Positions 1 to 5,097 of a stretch of DNA of 6,583 nt are shown here, in pieces (positions within the stretch are counted from its first letter, which is position 1; each line of letters begins with the position of its first letter). The stretch covers positions 1-6,583 of the forward strand of contig BOBI01000100.1 of assembly GCA_026002305.1 (NCBI GenBank). Direction: 5' to 3'. Under the pieces are notes generated by a model. That model was not told the DNA's origin and searched no databases. It saw only the letters and a program-made list of their open reading frames with translations. Made by a program: the position numbers and the translations under genes. This DNA comes from Spirochaetia bacterium. Lineage in GTDB: Bacteria > Spirochaetota > Spirochaetia > Treponematales > Breznakiellaceae.

Positions 1-77
1 ATTTTTATTTTTGCTTGAATTGCTTACGCAATTCTCTTTCGCAAAAATAAAAACATCGCCAACCTTTCACGTTAAGT
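1..77 (+). other. attC site, 3' part, of an upstream cassette (attC-0)
   Basis: Only the right part of this recombination site is in the window. A perfect 13-base inverted repeat (2-14 with 41-53) encloses a second hairpin (GAATTGC 17-23, loop TTAC, GCAATTC 28-34). It is followed by an L'-like stretch (ATCGCCAACC) and the R' core GTTAAGT at 71-77. The same order, hairpin then ACGTCGC-like box then a short spacer ending AC then GTT, is seen in the complete sites downstream. The cassette it belongs to lies before the window. Recombination would fall between G71 and T72. Confidence 0.8.
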
Positions 78-106
78 GCCATAGAAACCCAGAACTGATC
101 GGAAGA

Positions 107-130
107 ATCGGCGGCATCCATGCCGCCGAT
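107..130 (+). repeat. Leader hairpin, GGCGGCATCCATGCCGCC type
   Basis: Perfect inverted repeat 107-117 with 120-130, a GC-rich palindrome centred on CC, 70 bases before the radical SAM start. There is no T-run after it, so a terminator is not clear. The same 20-base palindrome core occurs in cassette 3 (2350-2373) and in the leader of cassette 6 (5352-5371). It could be a transcript-stabilising or attenuating structure, or a dispersed repeat family. Confidence 0.6.
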
Positions 131-172
131 AAGAGAAGAAACGGTTTTCGGATAGCAGGGCAAATTTAATCT

Positions 173-200
173 TGACTCCTATTAATTAGGAATGTAGTCA
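173..200 (+). promoter_or_regulatory. Possible RBS-hiding hairpin before the radical SAM gene
   Basis: TGACT (173-177) pairs with AGTCA (196-200), and inside it CCTA (178-181) pairs with TAGG (187-190) around a TTAAT loop. The 3' arms contain the Shine-Dalgarno AGGA (188-191) and the A of the start codon at 200. An alternative outer pairing joins GACTCC (174-179) to GGAGTC (202-207). Such a fold would reduce ribosome access. The stems are short, so this is a suggestion only. It is copied at 2416-2443. Confidence 0.35.
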
Positions 201-1120
201 TGGAGTCTACTCAAAAGTGGGTAAAAAATTTATTCCCTTTTTCAAGAACAGTTAAAGATTTCTTTAGATTATTTGTGTCCACTAGTGTTTTGAACAAGAG
301 GCGCATAGCGTTATTAAAAGAACGCAGCGCTGATCACTTATCTCGTAGAACCCAATTAAGGTTTGATATTCATGTCAGTGAGCATTGTAATCTTAATTGC
401 AAGGGCTGTTTACATTTTTCAACACTTGCCGAAAAAAAGTTTTATGATATAGCTATATTTGAGCGCGATTGTCAGAGAATATCTGAATTAACAAATGGTG
501 TGCTTTGCGATTTAAATCTCCTTGGCGGGGAGCCGTTGCTCAATCCGAATCTATGCGATTTTTTTCCAATCGCAAAAAAATATTTCCCTAAAACACAAGT
601 TGTTGTAGTAACCAATGGTATTCTATTAACAAAACAGCCTGACTTATTTTGGGAAAAATGTAAACAATACAATATTGAAATAGCATTATCGGTTTATCCT
701 GTTAAAATAGATTTTCTGGCAATAAAGAATATATGCAATGAAAATCAAATCAAACTTTCTCTTCGTGGTCATGCTATTGGTAAAAAAAACTGGAACAAAC
801 AACCATTGGATTTAAAAGGTGAGCAGGAAATCGAGAAAACATATCAAATATGTGAACTTGCAAATGGCTGTATCCAACTTGTGAATGGAAAACTATATCA
901 ATGTGAAATAAGTGCATATATTAAAGATTTCAACAAGTTTTTTAATCAAAATTTAGAAATAAAAGAAAAAGATTACATTGATATATATAAAGTTACGAGC
1001 CTAGATGAAATTTTAGATTTTCTTTGTAAACCTATACCGTTTTGCCGATATTGCAAAACAAACAAAGTAGAAATAACGGATTGGGCAAGAACAAAAAGAG
1101 AAATAAATGAATGGGCATAA
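200..1120 (+). CDS. Radical SAM protein with C-terminal cysteine-rich region, copy 1
   Basis: 306 residues. The radical SAM motif CxxxCxxC is at C63, C67 and C70 (HCNLNCKGC). These three cysteines bind the [4Fe-4S] cluster that cleaves S-adenosylmethionine. The GGEPLL motif at 109-114 contacts SAM, and TNG at 138-140 is typical of the same fold. A second cysteine set (C218, C224, C235, C276, C282, C285, the last two as CRYC) resembles a SPASM or twitch domain holding an auxiliary cluster; this domain is found in peptide- and sugar-modifying members. The N-terminal 50 residues are basic and aromatic with no signal peptide, so the protein is cytoplasmic. The start is set by AGGA at 188-191, eight bases upstream. 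It is the sole gene of cassette 1, and substrate and partners cannot be read from context. I am sure of the superfamily but not of the reaction. The identical protein is encoded at 2443-3363. Confidence 0.85.
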   Translation: MESTQKWVKNLFPFSRTVKDFFRLFVSTSVLNKRRIALLKERSADHLSRRTQLRFDIHVSEHCNLNCKGCLHFSTLAEKKFYDIAIFERDCQRISELTNGVLCDLNLLGGEPLLNPNLCDFFPIAKKYFPKTQVVVVTNGILLTKQPDLFWEKCKQYNIEIALSVYPVKIDFLAIKNICNENQIKLSLRGHAIGKKNWNKQPLDLKGEQEIEKTYQICELANGCIQLVNGKLYQCEISAYIKDFNKFFNQNLEIKEKDYIDIYKVTSLDEILDFLCKPIPFCRYCKTNKVEITDWARTKREINEWA

Positions 1121-1150
1121 TGGATGTGTGAATATAACGGTTGCAGTGAA

Positions 1151-1182
1151 GCACGGCAAACATCCGTGTTTGCCGCTTCGTA
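1151..1182 (+). repeat. Pre-attC hairpin module, cassette 1
   Basis: CGGCAAACA (1154-1162) pairs with TGTTTGCCG (1167-1175) around TCCG, preceded by GCA and followed by CTTCGTAG. The flanks GCAC...GCTTCGTA recur around hairpins of different sequence in cassettes 2, 3 and 6. It lies 17 bases before the R'' of attC-1 and 30 bases after the stop codon. It could be a weak terminator or a 3'-end stabiliser; there is no T-run. Confidence 0.55.
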
Positions 1183-1198
1183 GCAGGGTTTCTACGGC

Positions 1199-1368
1199 AC
1201 TTAACATACAGTTTACGCCGCGCCACAGTAGCGGCTTGGCCTATGAAAAACCCCAGTCGGCGCAGTAGCGCTTTTGTGGGGTTTTTCTCCGGCACATTTT
1301 TGTGCCCCTGGAAACCTACGGTTTCCTTATTCGGGGCACAAAAACGTCGCAAACCTTTCACGTTATGC
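1199..1368 (+). other. attC recombination site of cassette 1 (attC-1)
   Basis: R'' ACTTAAC at 1199-1205, L'' GTTTACG at 1211-1217, L' CGCAAAC at 1348-1354 and R' GTTATGC at 1362-1368. Between them are three hairpins: GCCGC/GCGGC (1217-1221 with 1231-1235, loop ending AGTA); AAAACCCC/GGGGTTTT (1247-1254 with 1278-1285) around GCGC-AGTA-GCGC; and GTGCCCC/GGGGCAC (1302-1308 with 1333-1339) around GGAAACC/GGTTTCC. In integrons the folded bottom strand is the substrate of the tyrosine recombinase IntI, with exchange just after the G of GTT. This site and the leader of cassette 2 fill the 399-base gap between genes; I see no gene there. Confidence 0.85.
1246..1286 (+). terminator. Terminator-like hairpin inside attC-1
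   Basis: AAAAACCCC (1246-1254) pairs with GGGGTTTTT (1278-1286), with an inner GCGC stem, and the 3' arm ends in five T. A stem closing in a T-run resembles an intrinsic terminator, and the A-run on the other side would let it act both ways. The same element, with a different inner stem, is in attC-5. It may equally be just the structural stem of the recombination site. Confidence 0.45.
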
Positions 1369-1472
1369 GAAATTTTTGCACAAAAAAAGAAGAATGCCCG
1401 GCCCTCCGGGCGACGGGCGAGAAAAATACATCAAAATTATATGAAATTTATCGAAAAAAGATAAAAAACCAC

Positions 1473-1501
1473 TTGACTAATCATTTGATGTGTATTATAA
1501 T
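1473..1501 (+). promoter_or_regulatory. vapBC promoter with repeated octamer
   Basis: -35 TTGACT (1473-1478), 17-base spacer, -10 TATAAT (1496-1501). An octamer TGTGTATT is repeated directly at 1489-1496 and 1501-1508, straddling the -10. VapB-VapC complexes usually repress their own promoter by binding short repeats, so these octamers are candidate operator half-sites. The promoter is clear; the operator role is inferred. Confidence 0.75.
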
Positions 1502-1519
1502 GTGTATTGGAGGATAAAA

Positions 1520-1720
1520 ATGAGGACAAATGTTGTTTTAAACGATGAATTGGTAGAAGAAGCCTTTAAATTTTCTCAGGCTGTTTCTACTAAAAGGGAA
1601 TTAATTGAAGTTGCATTACAGGAGTATGTAAATAACAGGAAAAGGAAAAATCTAAAAGAATTGAAAGGGAAACTACATTTCAGTAAAGACTATGATTATA
1701 AAAAAATGAGGGAAATATAA
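1520..1720 (+). CDS. vapB: VapB-type antitoxin
   Basis: 66 residues. The start at 1520 is chosen over an in-frame ATG at 1490 because GGAGG (1509-1513) lies six bases before it and the promoter -10 overlaps the upstream ATG. Residues 1-12 (MRTNVVLNDELV) form the DNA-binding beta strand and the start of the first helix of a ribbon-helix-helix fold. The second helix carries STKRELIEVALQEYV, typical of the VapB family with a TxRELIxxAL-like core. The basic C-terminal tail would fold onto the toxin. The antitoxin binds and silences VapC and, with it, represses the operon. Its stop codon overlaps the vapC start by one base (TAATG), a sign of translational coupling. Family assignment is firm; the exact subfamily is not. 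Confidence 0.85.
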   Translation: MRTNVVLNDELVEEAFKFSQAVSTKRELIEVALQEYVNNRKRKNLKELKGKLHFSKDYDYKKMREI

Positions 1721-2118
1721 TGATTATTGTAGATACGTCCATTTTAATCGGATATTTTAAAGGGAACGAGGAGCCGCCCTATAATAAAATGGACTATATT
1801 ATTGATAATGATATTCCGTATGGAATTGATAATCATATTTATTTGGAATTATTACAAGGTGCAAGAGATAAATCTGAATATAATATTTTAGAGGAATATT
1901 TAAATACATTACCATTTTATGAATTACAATATGGTAAACAATCATATGAAAATGCGGCATTAATGAATATAAAATGTAGAGAAAATGGAATAACCATAAG
2001 AAGTACCATAGATTTAATAATTGCAGAAATAGCAATAGAAAATAATTTGTATATATTACATGATGATAGTGATTTTACGTATATGGCAAAAGTAATTAAA
2101 GAAATAAAAATATATTAA
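1720..2118 (+). CDS. vapC: VapC-type toxin, PIN-domain ribonuclease
   Basis: 132 residues, the usual VapC length. The acidic residues of the PIN metal site are all visible: D5 in IVDTS, E43 in YLELLQGA, D98 in TIDLIIAEIA, and D116 or D118 in the HDDSDF stretch. These bind magnesium or manganese, and family members cleave specific RNAs such as initiator tRNA or the rRNA sarcin-ricin loop. The target of this one cannot be told. GAGGG (1708-1712) inside the vapB end serves as its ribosome site. No catalytic residue is missing, so the toxin looks active. It lies between two near-identical cassettes, so it could act as a guard against their recombination. Confidence 0.9.
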   Translation: MIIVDTSILIGYFKGNEEPPYNKMDYIIDNDIPYGIDNHIYLELLQGARDKSEYNILEEYLNTLPFYELQYGKQSYENAALMNIKCRENGITIRSTIDLIIAEIAIENNLYILHDDSDFTYMAKVIKEIKIY

Positions 2119-2127
2119 AATGAATCA

Positions 2128-2166
2128 GCACGCCACCACCCTCCGGGTGCCGGTGGCGCTTCGTAG
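2128..2166 (+). repeat. Pre-attC hairpin module, cassette 2
   Basis: CGCCACC (2131-2137) pairs with GGTGGCG (2152-2158), and CCC-TCC-GGG sits inside. It is flanked by GCA and CTTCGTAG just as in cassette 1, though the stem sequence is different. It starts 10 bases after the vapC stop and ends 13 bases before R''. It may end or protect the vapBC transcript. Confidence 0.5.
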
Positions 2167-2179
2167 GTGCAAAAACATC

Positions 2180-2320
2180 GCATAACATACGGTTTGCGCT
2201 GCGCCGCAGTAGCGGCTTGGCTTCCGCTCGCTGTCGCTCACTACAGCACATTTTGGGCGGCGGGACTGCTTCGCAGCCCTTTTATGCCGCCCAAAACGTC
2301 GCAAATCTAGAACGTTAAGT
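2180..2320 (+). other. attC recombination site of cassette 2 (attC-2)
   Basis: R'' GCATAAC (2180-2186), L'' GTTTGCG (2192-2198), L' CGCAAAT (2300-2306), R' GTTAAGT (2314-2320). The left hairpin is GCCGC-AGTA-GCGGC (2203-2216). The right hairpin is an 11-base perfect stem TTTTGGGCGGC (2251-2261) with 2286-2296, enclosing GGG-a-CTGC-TTC-GCAG-CCC. The middle AAAACCCC hairpin of attC-1 is absent and replaced by a short CGCT-rich stretch. With the cassette 3 leader this accounts for the 324 bases between vapC and the next gene. Confidence 0.85.
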
Positions 2321-2349
2321 GCCATAGAAACCCAGAACTGATCGGAAGA

Positions 2350-2373
2350 ATCGGCGGCATCCATGCCGCCGAT
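2350..2373 (+). repeat. Leader hairpin, copy in cassette 3
   Basis: Identical to the palindrome at 107-130: 11-base arms around CC, core GGCGGCATCCATGCCGCC. It lies 70 bases before the second radical SAM start. Confidence 0.6.
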
Positions 2374-2442
2374 AAGAGAAGAAACGGTTTTCGGATAGCA
2401 GGGCAAATTTAATCTTGACTCCTATTAATTAGGAATGTAGTC

Positions 2443-3363
2443 ATGGAGTCTACTCAAAAGTGGGTAAAAAATTTATTCCCTTTTTCAAGAACAGTTAAAG
2501 ATTTCTTTAGATTATTTGTGTCCACTAGTGTTTTGAACAAGAGGCGCATAGCGTTATTAAAAGAACGCAGCGCTGATCACTTATCTCGTAGAACCCAATT
2601 AAGGTTTGATATTCATGTCAGTGAGCATTGTAATCTTAATTGCAAGGGCTGTTTACATTTTTCAACACTTGCCGAAAAAAAGTTTTATGATATAGCTATA
2701 TTTGAGCGCGATTGTCAGAGAATATCTGAATTAACAAATGGTGTGCTTTGCGATTTAAATCTCCTTGGCGGGGAGCCGTTGCTCAATCCGAATCTATGCG
2801 ATTTTTTTCCAATCGCAAAAAAATATTTCCCTAAAACACAAGTTGTTGTAGTAACCAATGGTATTCTATTAACAAAACAGCCTGACTTATTTTGGGAAAA
2901 ATGTAAACAATACAATATTGAAATAGCATTATCGGTTTATCCTGTTAAAATAGATTTTCTGGCAATAAAGAATATATGCAATGAAAATCAAATCAAACTT
3001 TCTCTTCGTGGTCATGCTATTGGTAAAAAAAACTGGAACAAACAACCATTGGATTTAAAAGGTGAGCAGGAAATCGAGAAAACATATCAAATATGTGAAC
3101 TTGCAAATGGCTGTATCCAACTTGTGAATGGAAAACTATATCAATGTGAAATAAGTGCATATATTAAAGATTTCAACAAGTTTTTTAATCAAAATTTAGA
3201 AATAAAAGAAAAAGATTACATTGATATATATAAAGTTACGAGCCTAGATGAAATTTTAGATTTTCTTTGTAAACCTATACCGTTTTGCCGATATTGCAAA
3301 ACAAACAAAGTAGAAATAACGGATTGGGCAAGAACAAAAAGAGAAATAAATGAATGGGCATAA
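2443..3363 (+). CDS. Radical SAM protein with C-terminal cysteine-rich region, copy 2
   Basis: Encodes a 306-residue protein identical to that at 200-1120, with intact CxxxCxxC (63-70), GGEPLL (109-114) and the C-terminal cysteines including CRYC (282-285). The Shine-Dalgarno AGGA (2431-2434) and the folding leader are identical too. Neither copy shows decay, so both should make the same enzyme, and the effect would be a doubled dose. The first copy's upstream neighbour is unknown; this one lies downstream of vapBC and attC-2. No promoter is evident in its own leader, so expression may depend on read-through from vapBC, about 0.9 kb upstream. Assignment to the radical SAM superfamily is firm; substrate unknown. 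Confidence 0.85.
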   Translation: MESTQKWVKNLFPFSRTVKDFFRLFVSTSVLNKRRIALLKERSADHLSRRTQLRFDIHVSEHCNLNCKGCLHFSTLAEKKFYDIAIFERDCQRISELTNGVLCDLNLLGGEPLLNPNLCDFFPIAKKYFPKTQVVVVTNGILLTKQPDLFWEKCKQYNIEIALSVYPVKIDFLAIKNICNENQIKLSLRGHAIGKKNWNKQPLDLKGEQEIEKTYQICELANGCIQLVNGKLYQCEISAYIKDFNKFFNQNLEIKEKDYIDIYKVTSLDEILDFLCKPIPFCRYCKTNKVEITDWARTKREINEWA

Positions 3364-3393
3364 TGGATGTGTGAATATAACGGTTGCAGTGAA

Positions 3394-3425
3394 GCACGGC
3401 AAACATCCGTGTTTGCCGCTTCGTA
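3394..3425 (+). repeat. Pre-attC hairpin module, cassette 3
   Basis: Identical to 1151-1182: CGGCAAACA/TGTTTGCCG stem with GCA and CTTCGTAG flanks, 17 bases before R'' of attC-3. Confidence 0.55.
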
Positions 3426-3441
3426 GCAGGGTTTCTACGGC

Positions 3442-3611
3442 ACTTAACATACAGTTTACGCCGCGCCACAGTAGCGGCTTGGCCTATGAAAAACCCCAGT
3501 CGGCGCAGTAGCGCTTTTGTGGGGTTTTTCTCCGGCACATTTTTGTGCCCCTGGAAACCTACGGTTTCCTTATTCGGGGCACAAAAACGTCGCAAACTTT
3601 TCACGTTATGC
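3442..3611 (+). other. attC recombination site of cassette 3 (attC-3)
   Basis: Same as attC-1: R'' ACTTAAC 3442-3448, L'' GTTTACG 3454-3460, L' CGCAAAC 3591-3597, R' GTTATGC 3605-3611. It includes the terminator-like hairpin at 3489-3529. The single base that differs from attC-1 (T3598 against C1355) lies between L' and R', in the spacer of the recombinase binding region. With the promoter of cassette 4 it fills the 320 bases before the next gene. Confidence 0.85.
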
Positions 3612-3631
3612 GAAATGCCCATTTGACGTGG

Positions 3632-3660
3632 TTGACAAAATAAAAAGAGAATGGTATTGT
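3632..3660 (+). promoter_or_regulatory. Promoter of the cassette 4 gene
   Basis: -35 TTGACA (3632-3637), 17-base spacer, -10 TATTGT (3655-3660). The first 15 bases, TTGACAAAATAAAAA, are identical to the promoter of cassette 5. It begins 27 bases inside the cassette. It overlaps the in-frame ATG at 3651, which rules that codon out as the start. Confidence 0.8.
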
Positions 3661-3683
3661 TAATAATGAAAGGAGAAAATGTA

Positions 3684-4589
3684 ATGGATATATGTCCTAA
3701 ATGTGGGGAACCGTTAACTATTGAAAATATACCTCAAAAGAAAACAACAAATTATAATGATTGTATAAAAAAATGTAAAACTTGTGGTATAGGAATATCA
3801 AATAGTAAAACCAATCAAACAATAATTTATAAAAACTTCAAAGACAATATCCCAAAATCATTACATTATAAACTTGATGACATATTAAAACTAAGTATAA
3901 ATCAAGTTTCTCATAAACAAAAAATCATTAGAATGGGATTTGTTACATCTGAAGATACTTTATCATGGATATTTTTCTCATATTTTATAAAGAATAATAA
4001 AACAGATATATTATTAAAACTGTTAGGATTTAAAATAGAAGAAGTTGTAGATATTTATTTTTGGGGTGTTAGTTATAATGATCCATCTATTAACAATAAT
4101 TTTCGAAAAACATTGGTTAATATATTAAAAGATAAATTTAATGAAGAGGAAAAATATTATTCAGAGCCAGATATTATTATAGAAACAAAAACTAAAATAA
4201 TGTTTATTGAAGTAAAATATAATTCGGAAAATTCTACTGGTAAAGTAGAAAAAATAAAAAAGTATTTGAAAAAAGAATATTTTTTAGATTTTAAAAAGGC
4301 AAATAAAAGTTTGTATTACGAATTAATTAGAAATTGGTCAATAGGAAATGTAATTTCAAAAAATAAAGAATATTATTTATTAAATATTGGATTGAAAAGA
4401 AATTTTGACAAAGAAAATACTAAGGAAAATATAATATTGTTTCATGAGTCATTAAATAATAAAAATAATTTTATTAGGTTAACCTGGGACAAAATTGTAG
4501 AAAATATGAATAATGAAGAAATAGACTTATATTTTATTACAGAAATGAATAAAAAAATATTCGGTAAAGCAAATGGGCACATCGCATAA
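3684..4589 (+). CDS. Predicted PD-(D/E)XK nuclease with N-terminal zinc ribbon
   Basis: 301 residues from ATG 3684, chosen because GGAG (3672-3675) is eight bases upstream; in-frame ATGs at 3651 and 3666 fall in or just after the promoter. CPKC (C4, C7) and CIKKCKTC (C27, C31, C34) look like a zinc ribbon. TSEDTLSW (88-95) has a conserved-looking acidic pair in a helix. PDIII (162-166) and FIEVKY (174-179) give D163, E176 and K178, the catalytic pattern of the PD-(D/E)XK fold, which cuts DNA with magnesium. The rest is lysine-rich and helical, suiting nucleic-acid binding. Very AT-rich. The last residues are encoded by the attC-proximal end, and the stop lies inside R''. No methylase is nearby, so a defence or solitary nuclease role is inference; I do not recognise a named family. 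Confidence 0.65.
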   Translation: MDICPKCGEPLTIENIPQKKTTNYNDCIKKCKTCGIGISNSKTNQTIIYKNFKDNIPKSLHYKLDDILKLSINQVSHKQKIIRMGFVTSEDTLSWIFFSYFIKNNKTDILLKLLGFKIEEVVDIYFWGVSYNDPSINNNFRKTLVNILKDKFNEEEKYYSEPDIIIETKTKIMFIEVKYNSENSTGKVEKIKKYLKKEYFLDFKKANKSLYYELIRNWSIGNVISKNKEYYLLNIGLKRNFDKENTKENIILFHESLNNKNNFIRLTWDKIVENMNNEEIDLYFITEMNKKIFGKANGHIA

Positions 4590-4601
4590 CATACGCTATG
4601 T
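4584..4601 (+). other. Collapsed attC between cassettes 4 and 5 (attC-4)
   Basis: R'' GCATAAC (4584-4590), four bases ATAC, then GCTATGT (4595-4601) where a R' core GTTATGT is expected. The whole hairpin region and both L boxes are gone, and the second core base is C rather than T. The following bases to 4613 are complementary to the end of cassette 5 (5086-5104) at 17 of 19 positions, so this is the true start of cassette 5. A site without L boxes or stem should not be a substrate. Confidence 0.75.
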
Positions 4602-4653
4602 GAAATGGGGGGCTAAAATATTTGAAAATAATGGAAAATAATTAACAAAAGGC

Positions 4654-4682
4654 TTGACAAAATAAAAAAAAGCCTGTATTAT
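4654..4682 (+). promoter_or_regulatory. Promoter of the lipoprotein gene
   Basis: -35 TTGACA (4654-4659), 17-base spacer, -10 TATTAT (4677-4682). An inverted repeat AGGCTT (4650-4655) with AAGCCT (4670-4675) spans the -35 and the spacer, a possible operator. It shares its first 15 bases with the cassette 4 promoter. Confidence 0.8.
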
Positions 4683-4709
4683 TATAATATCCAAAAACGG
4701 AGGGATAAT

Positions 4710-5072
4710 ATGAAAAAAACTATCTTATTAAAAAGTAGTTTAGTTCTGTTGCTTGTGAGTCTAATTATTGGTTGTTCGTTAGGTAATAGCGAATTATTTA
4801 AGGAAACTGACGCTTTTGTAGAATCTTTGTTTACAACTTATGAAAGTTACGGAGCTCTCGGAGGTGCAAAGTATGCAAAAACAACAAATGATGGTTTGTA
4901 TACAGTTATGCCTATTGGACGATTAATTAATGTTAAAATACAAAAAGTTGTCGATGATGAAGTTTATGAAAAGTTGCGGAAATCCTTAGAAAGGCATTAC
5001 AAAAATGATAAAAGAGTCAACCAGGTATATATCAACCAAGGTGGCACTATAATGATTGATTGTAGGAATTAA
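4710..5072 (+). CDS. Small predicted lipoprotein, function unknown
   Basis: 120 residues. It has a lysine-rich start (MKK), a hydrophobic core (about residues 5-20) and a lipobox LIIGC, with C22 the residue to be lipid-modified after signal peptidase II cleavage. The mature part is about 99 residues and would be tethered in the cell envelope, facing the periplasm or the outside. It contains a glycine-rich stretch (GALGGAKY, 48-55), a VMPIGRLINVKI stretch (66-77) that looks like a conserved strand pair, a charged helix (about 80-100) and a single late cysteine at 118. GGAGGG (4699-4704) lies five bases before the start. Small lipoproteins of this shape are common cargo in Treponema integrons as far as I recall; I assign no function. 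The signal is certain, the role is not. Confidence 0.75.
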   Translation: MKKTILLKSSLVLLLVSLIIGCSLGNSELFKETDAFVESLFTTYESYGALGGAKYAKTTNDGLYTVMPIGRLINVKIQKVVDDEVYEKLRKSLERHYKNDKRVNQVYINQGGTIMIDCRN

Positions 5073-5097
5073 AAAAATGGCGTACGCCCCCCACTTC

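Larger units (their letters stand above)
72..1362 (+). mobile_element. Integron gene cassette 1 (radical SAM cargo)
   Basis: A complete 1291-base cassette running from the cut point in attC-0 to the cut point in attC-1. Its first 20 bases with the core (71-90) are complementary to 1186-1205 at 19 of 20 positions, as expected when both ends come from one circular cassette. It holds one gene, a 128-base leader with a strong hairpin, and a trailing hairpin followed by attC-1. I see no convincing -35/-10 pair in the leader. A TTGACT at 172-177 has no matching -10 before the start codon. The cassette is repeated at 2315-3605. Confidence 0.85.
1363..2314 (+). mobile_element. Integron gene cassette 2 (vapBC cargo)
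   Basis: A complete 952-base cassette. Its leading bases 1362-1380 are complementary to 2168-2186 at 17 of 19 positions. It holds a promoter, vapB, vapC, a hairpin module and attC-2. Toxin-antitoxin pairs are well-known residents of large chromosomal integrons, where they are thought to stop loss of the array. The leader also has a small GC hairpin (GCCCGG 1396-1401, CCGGGC 1406-1411) upstream of the promoter. Confidence 0.85.
2315..3605 (+). mobile_element. Integron gene cassette 3, duplicate of cassette 1
   Basis: A second 1291-base copy of the radical SAM cassette, with the same leader palindrome, possible RBS hairpin, gene, pre-attC hairpin (3394-3425) and attC. Re-integration of an excised circle, or unequal exchange within the array, would give such a copy. 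The near-complete identity suggests the duplication is recent. Confidence 0.85.
2312..3616 (+). repeat. Near-exact 1305-base duplication of 69-1373
   Basis: Every base compared by eye matches the copy 2243 bases upstream except one: C1355 is T3598. The identity starts two bases before the R' core of attC-2 and ends in the first 12 bases shared by the leaders of cassettes 2 and 4 (GTTATGCGAAAT). The boundaries therefore coincide with integron recombination points rather than with transposon ends. Flanking sequence differs on both sides, which argues against an assembly doubling. Confidence 0.9.
3606..4595 (+). mobile_element. Integron gene cassette 4 (nuclease-like cargo), attC collapsed
   Basis: Leading bases 3605-3624 are complementary to 4571-4590 at 18 of 20 positions, so both original ends are present. 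The body of its attC is missing: R'' is followed after four bases by the start of the next cassette. It should no longer be separable from cassette 5 by IntI. Confidence 0.75.

Noticed and set aside
172..200. TTGACT with a -10 before the radical SAM gene.
   Set aside because: At 17 bases' spacing the -10 would be TAGTCA, overlapping the start codon, so transcription would start inside the gene.
1013..1361. Minus-strand open frames over the 3' end of the radical SAM gene and attC-1 (repeated at 3256-3622).
   Set aside because: They overlap a strong gene and a recombination site, and the composition is not protein-like.
1243..1517. Open frames of about 70 codons across attC-1 and the vapBC leader.
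   Set aside because: They run through hairpins and a promoter, have no ribosome site, and are explained by the attC structure.
2125..2406. A 93-codon open frame on the minus strand.
   Set aside because: It lies over the hairpin module, attC-2 and the cassette 3 leader. GC-rich palindromes lack stop codons by chance, and there is no ribosome site.
69..3616. The duplicated radical SAM segments as arms of a composite transposon around vapBC.
   Set aside because: No transposase, terminal inverted repeats or target duplication. The repeat ends coincide with attC cores.
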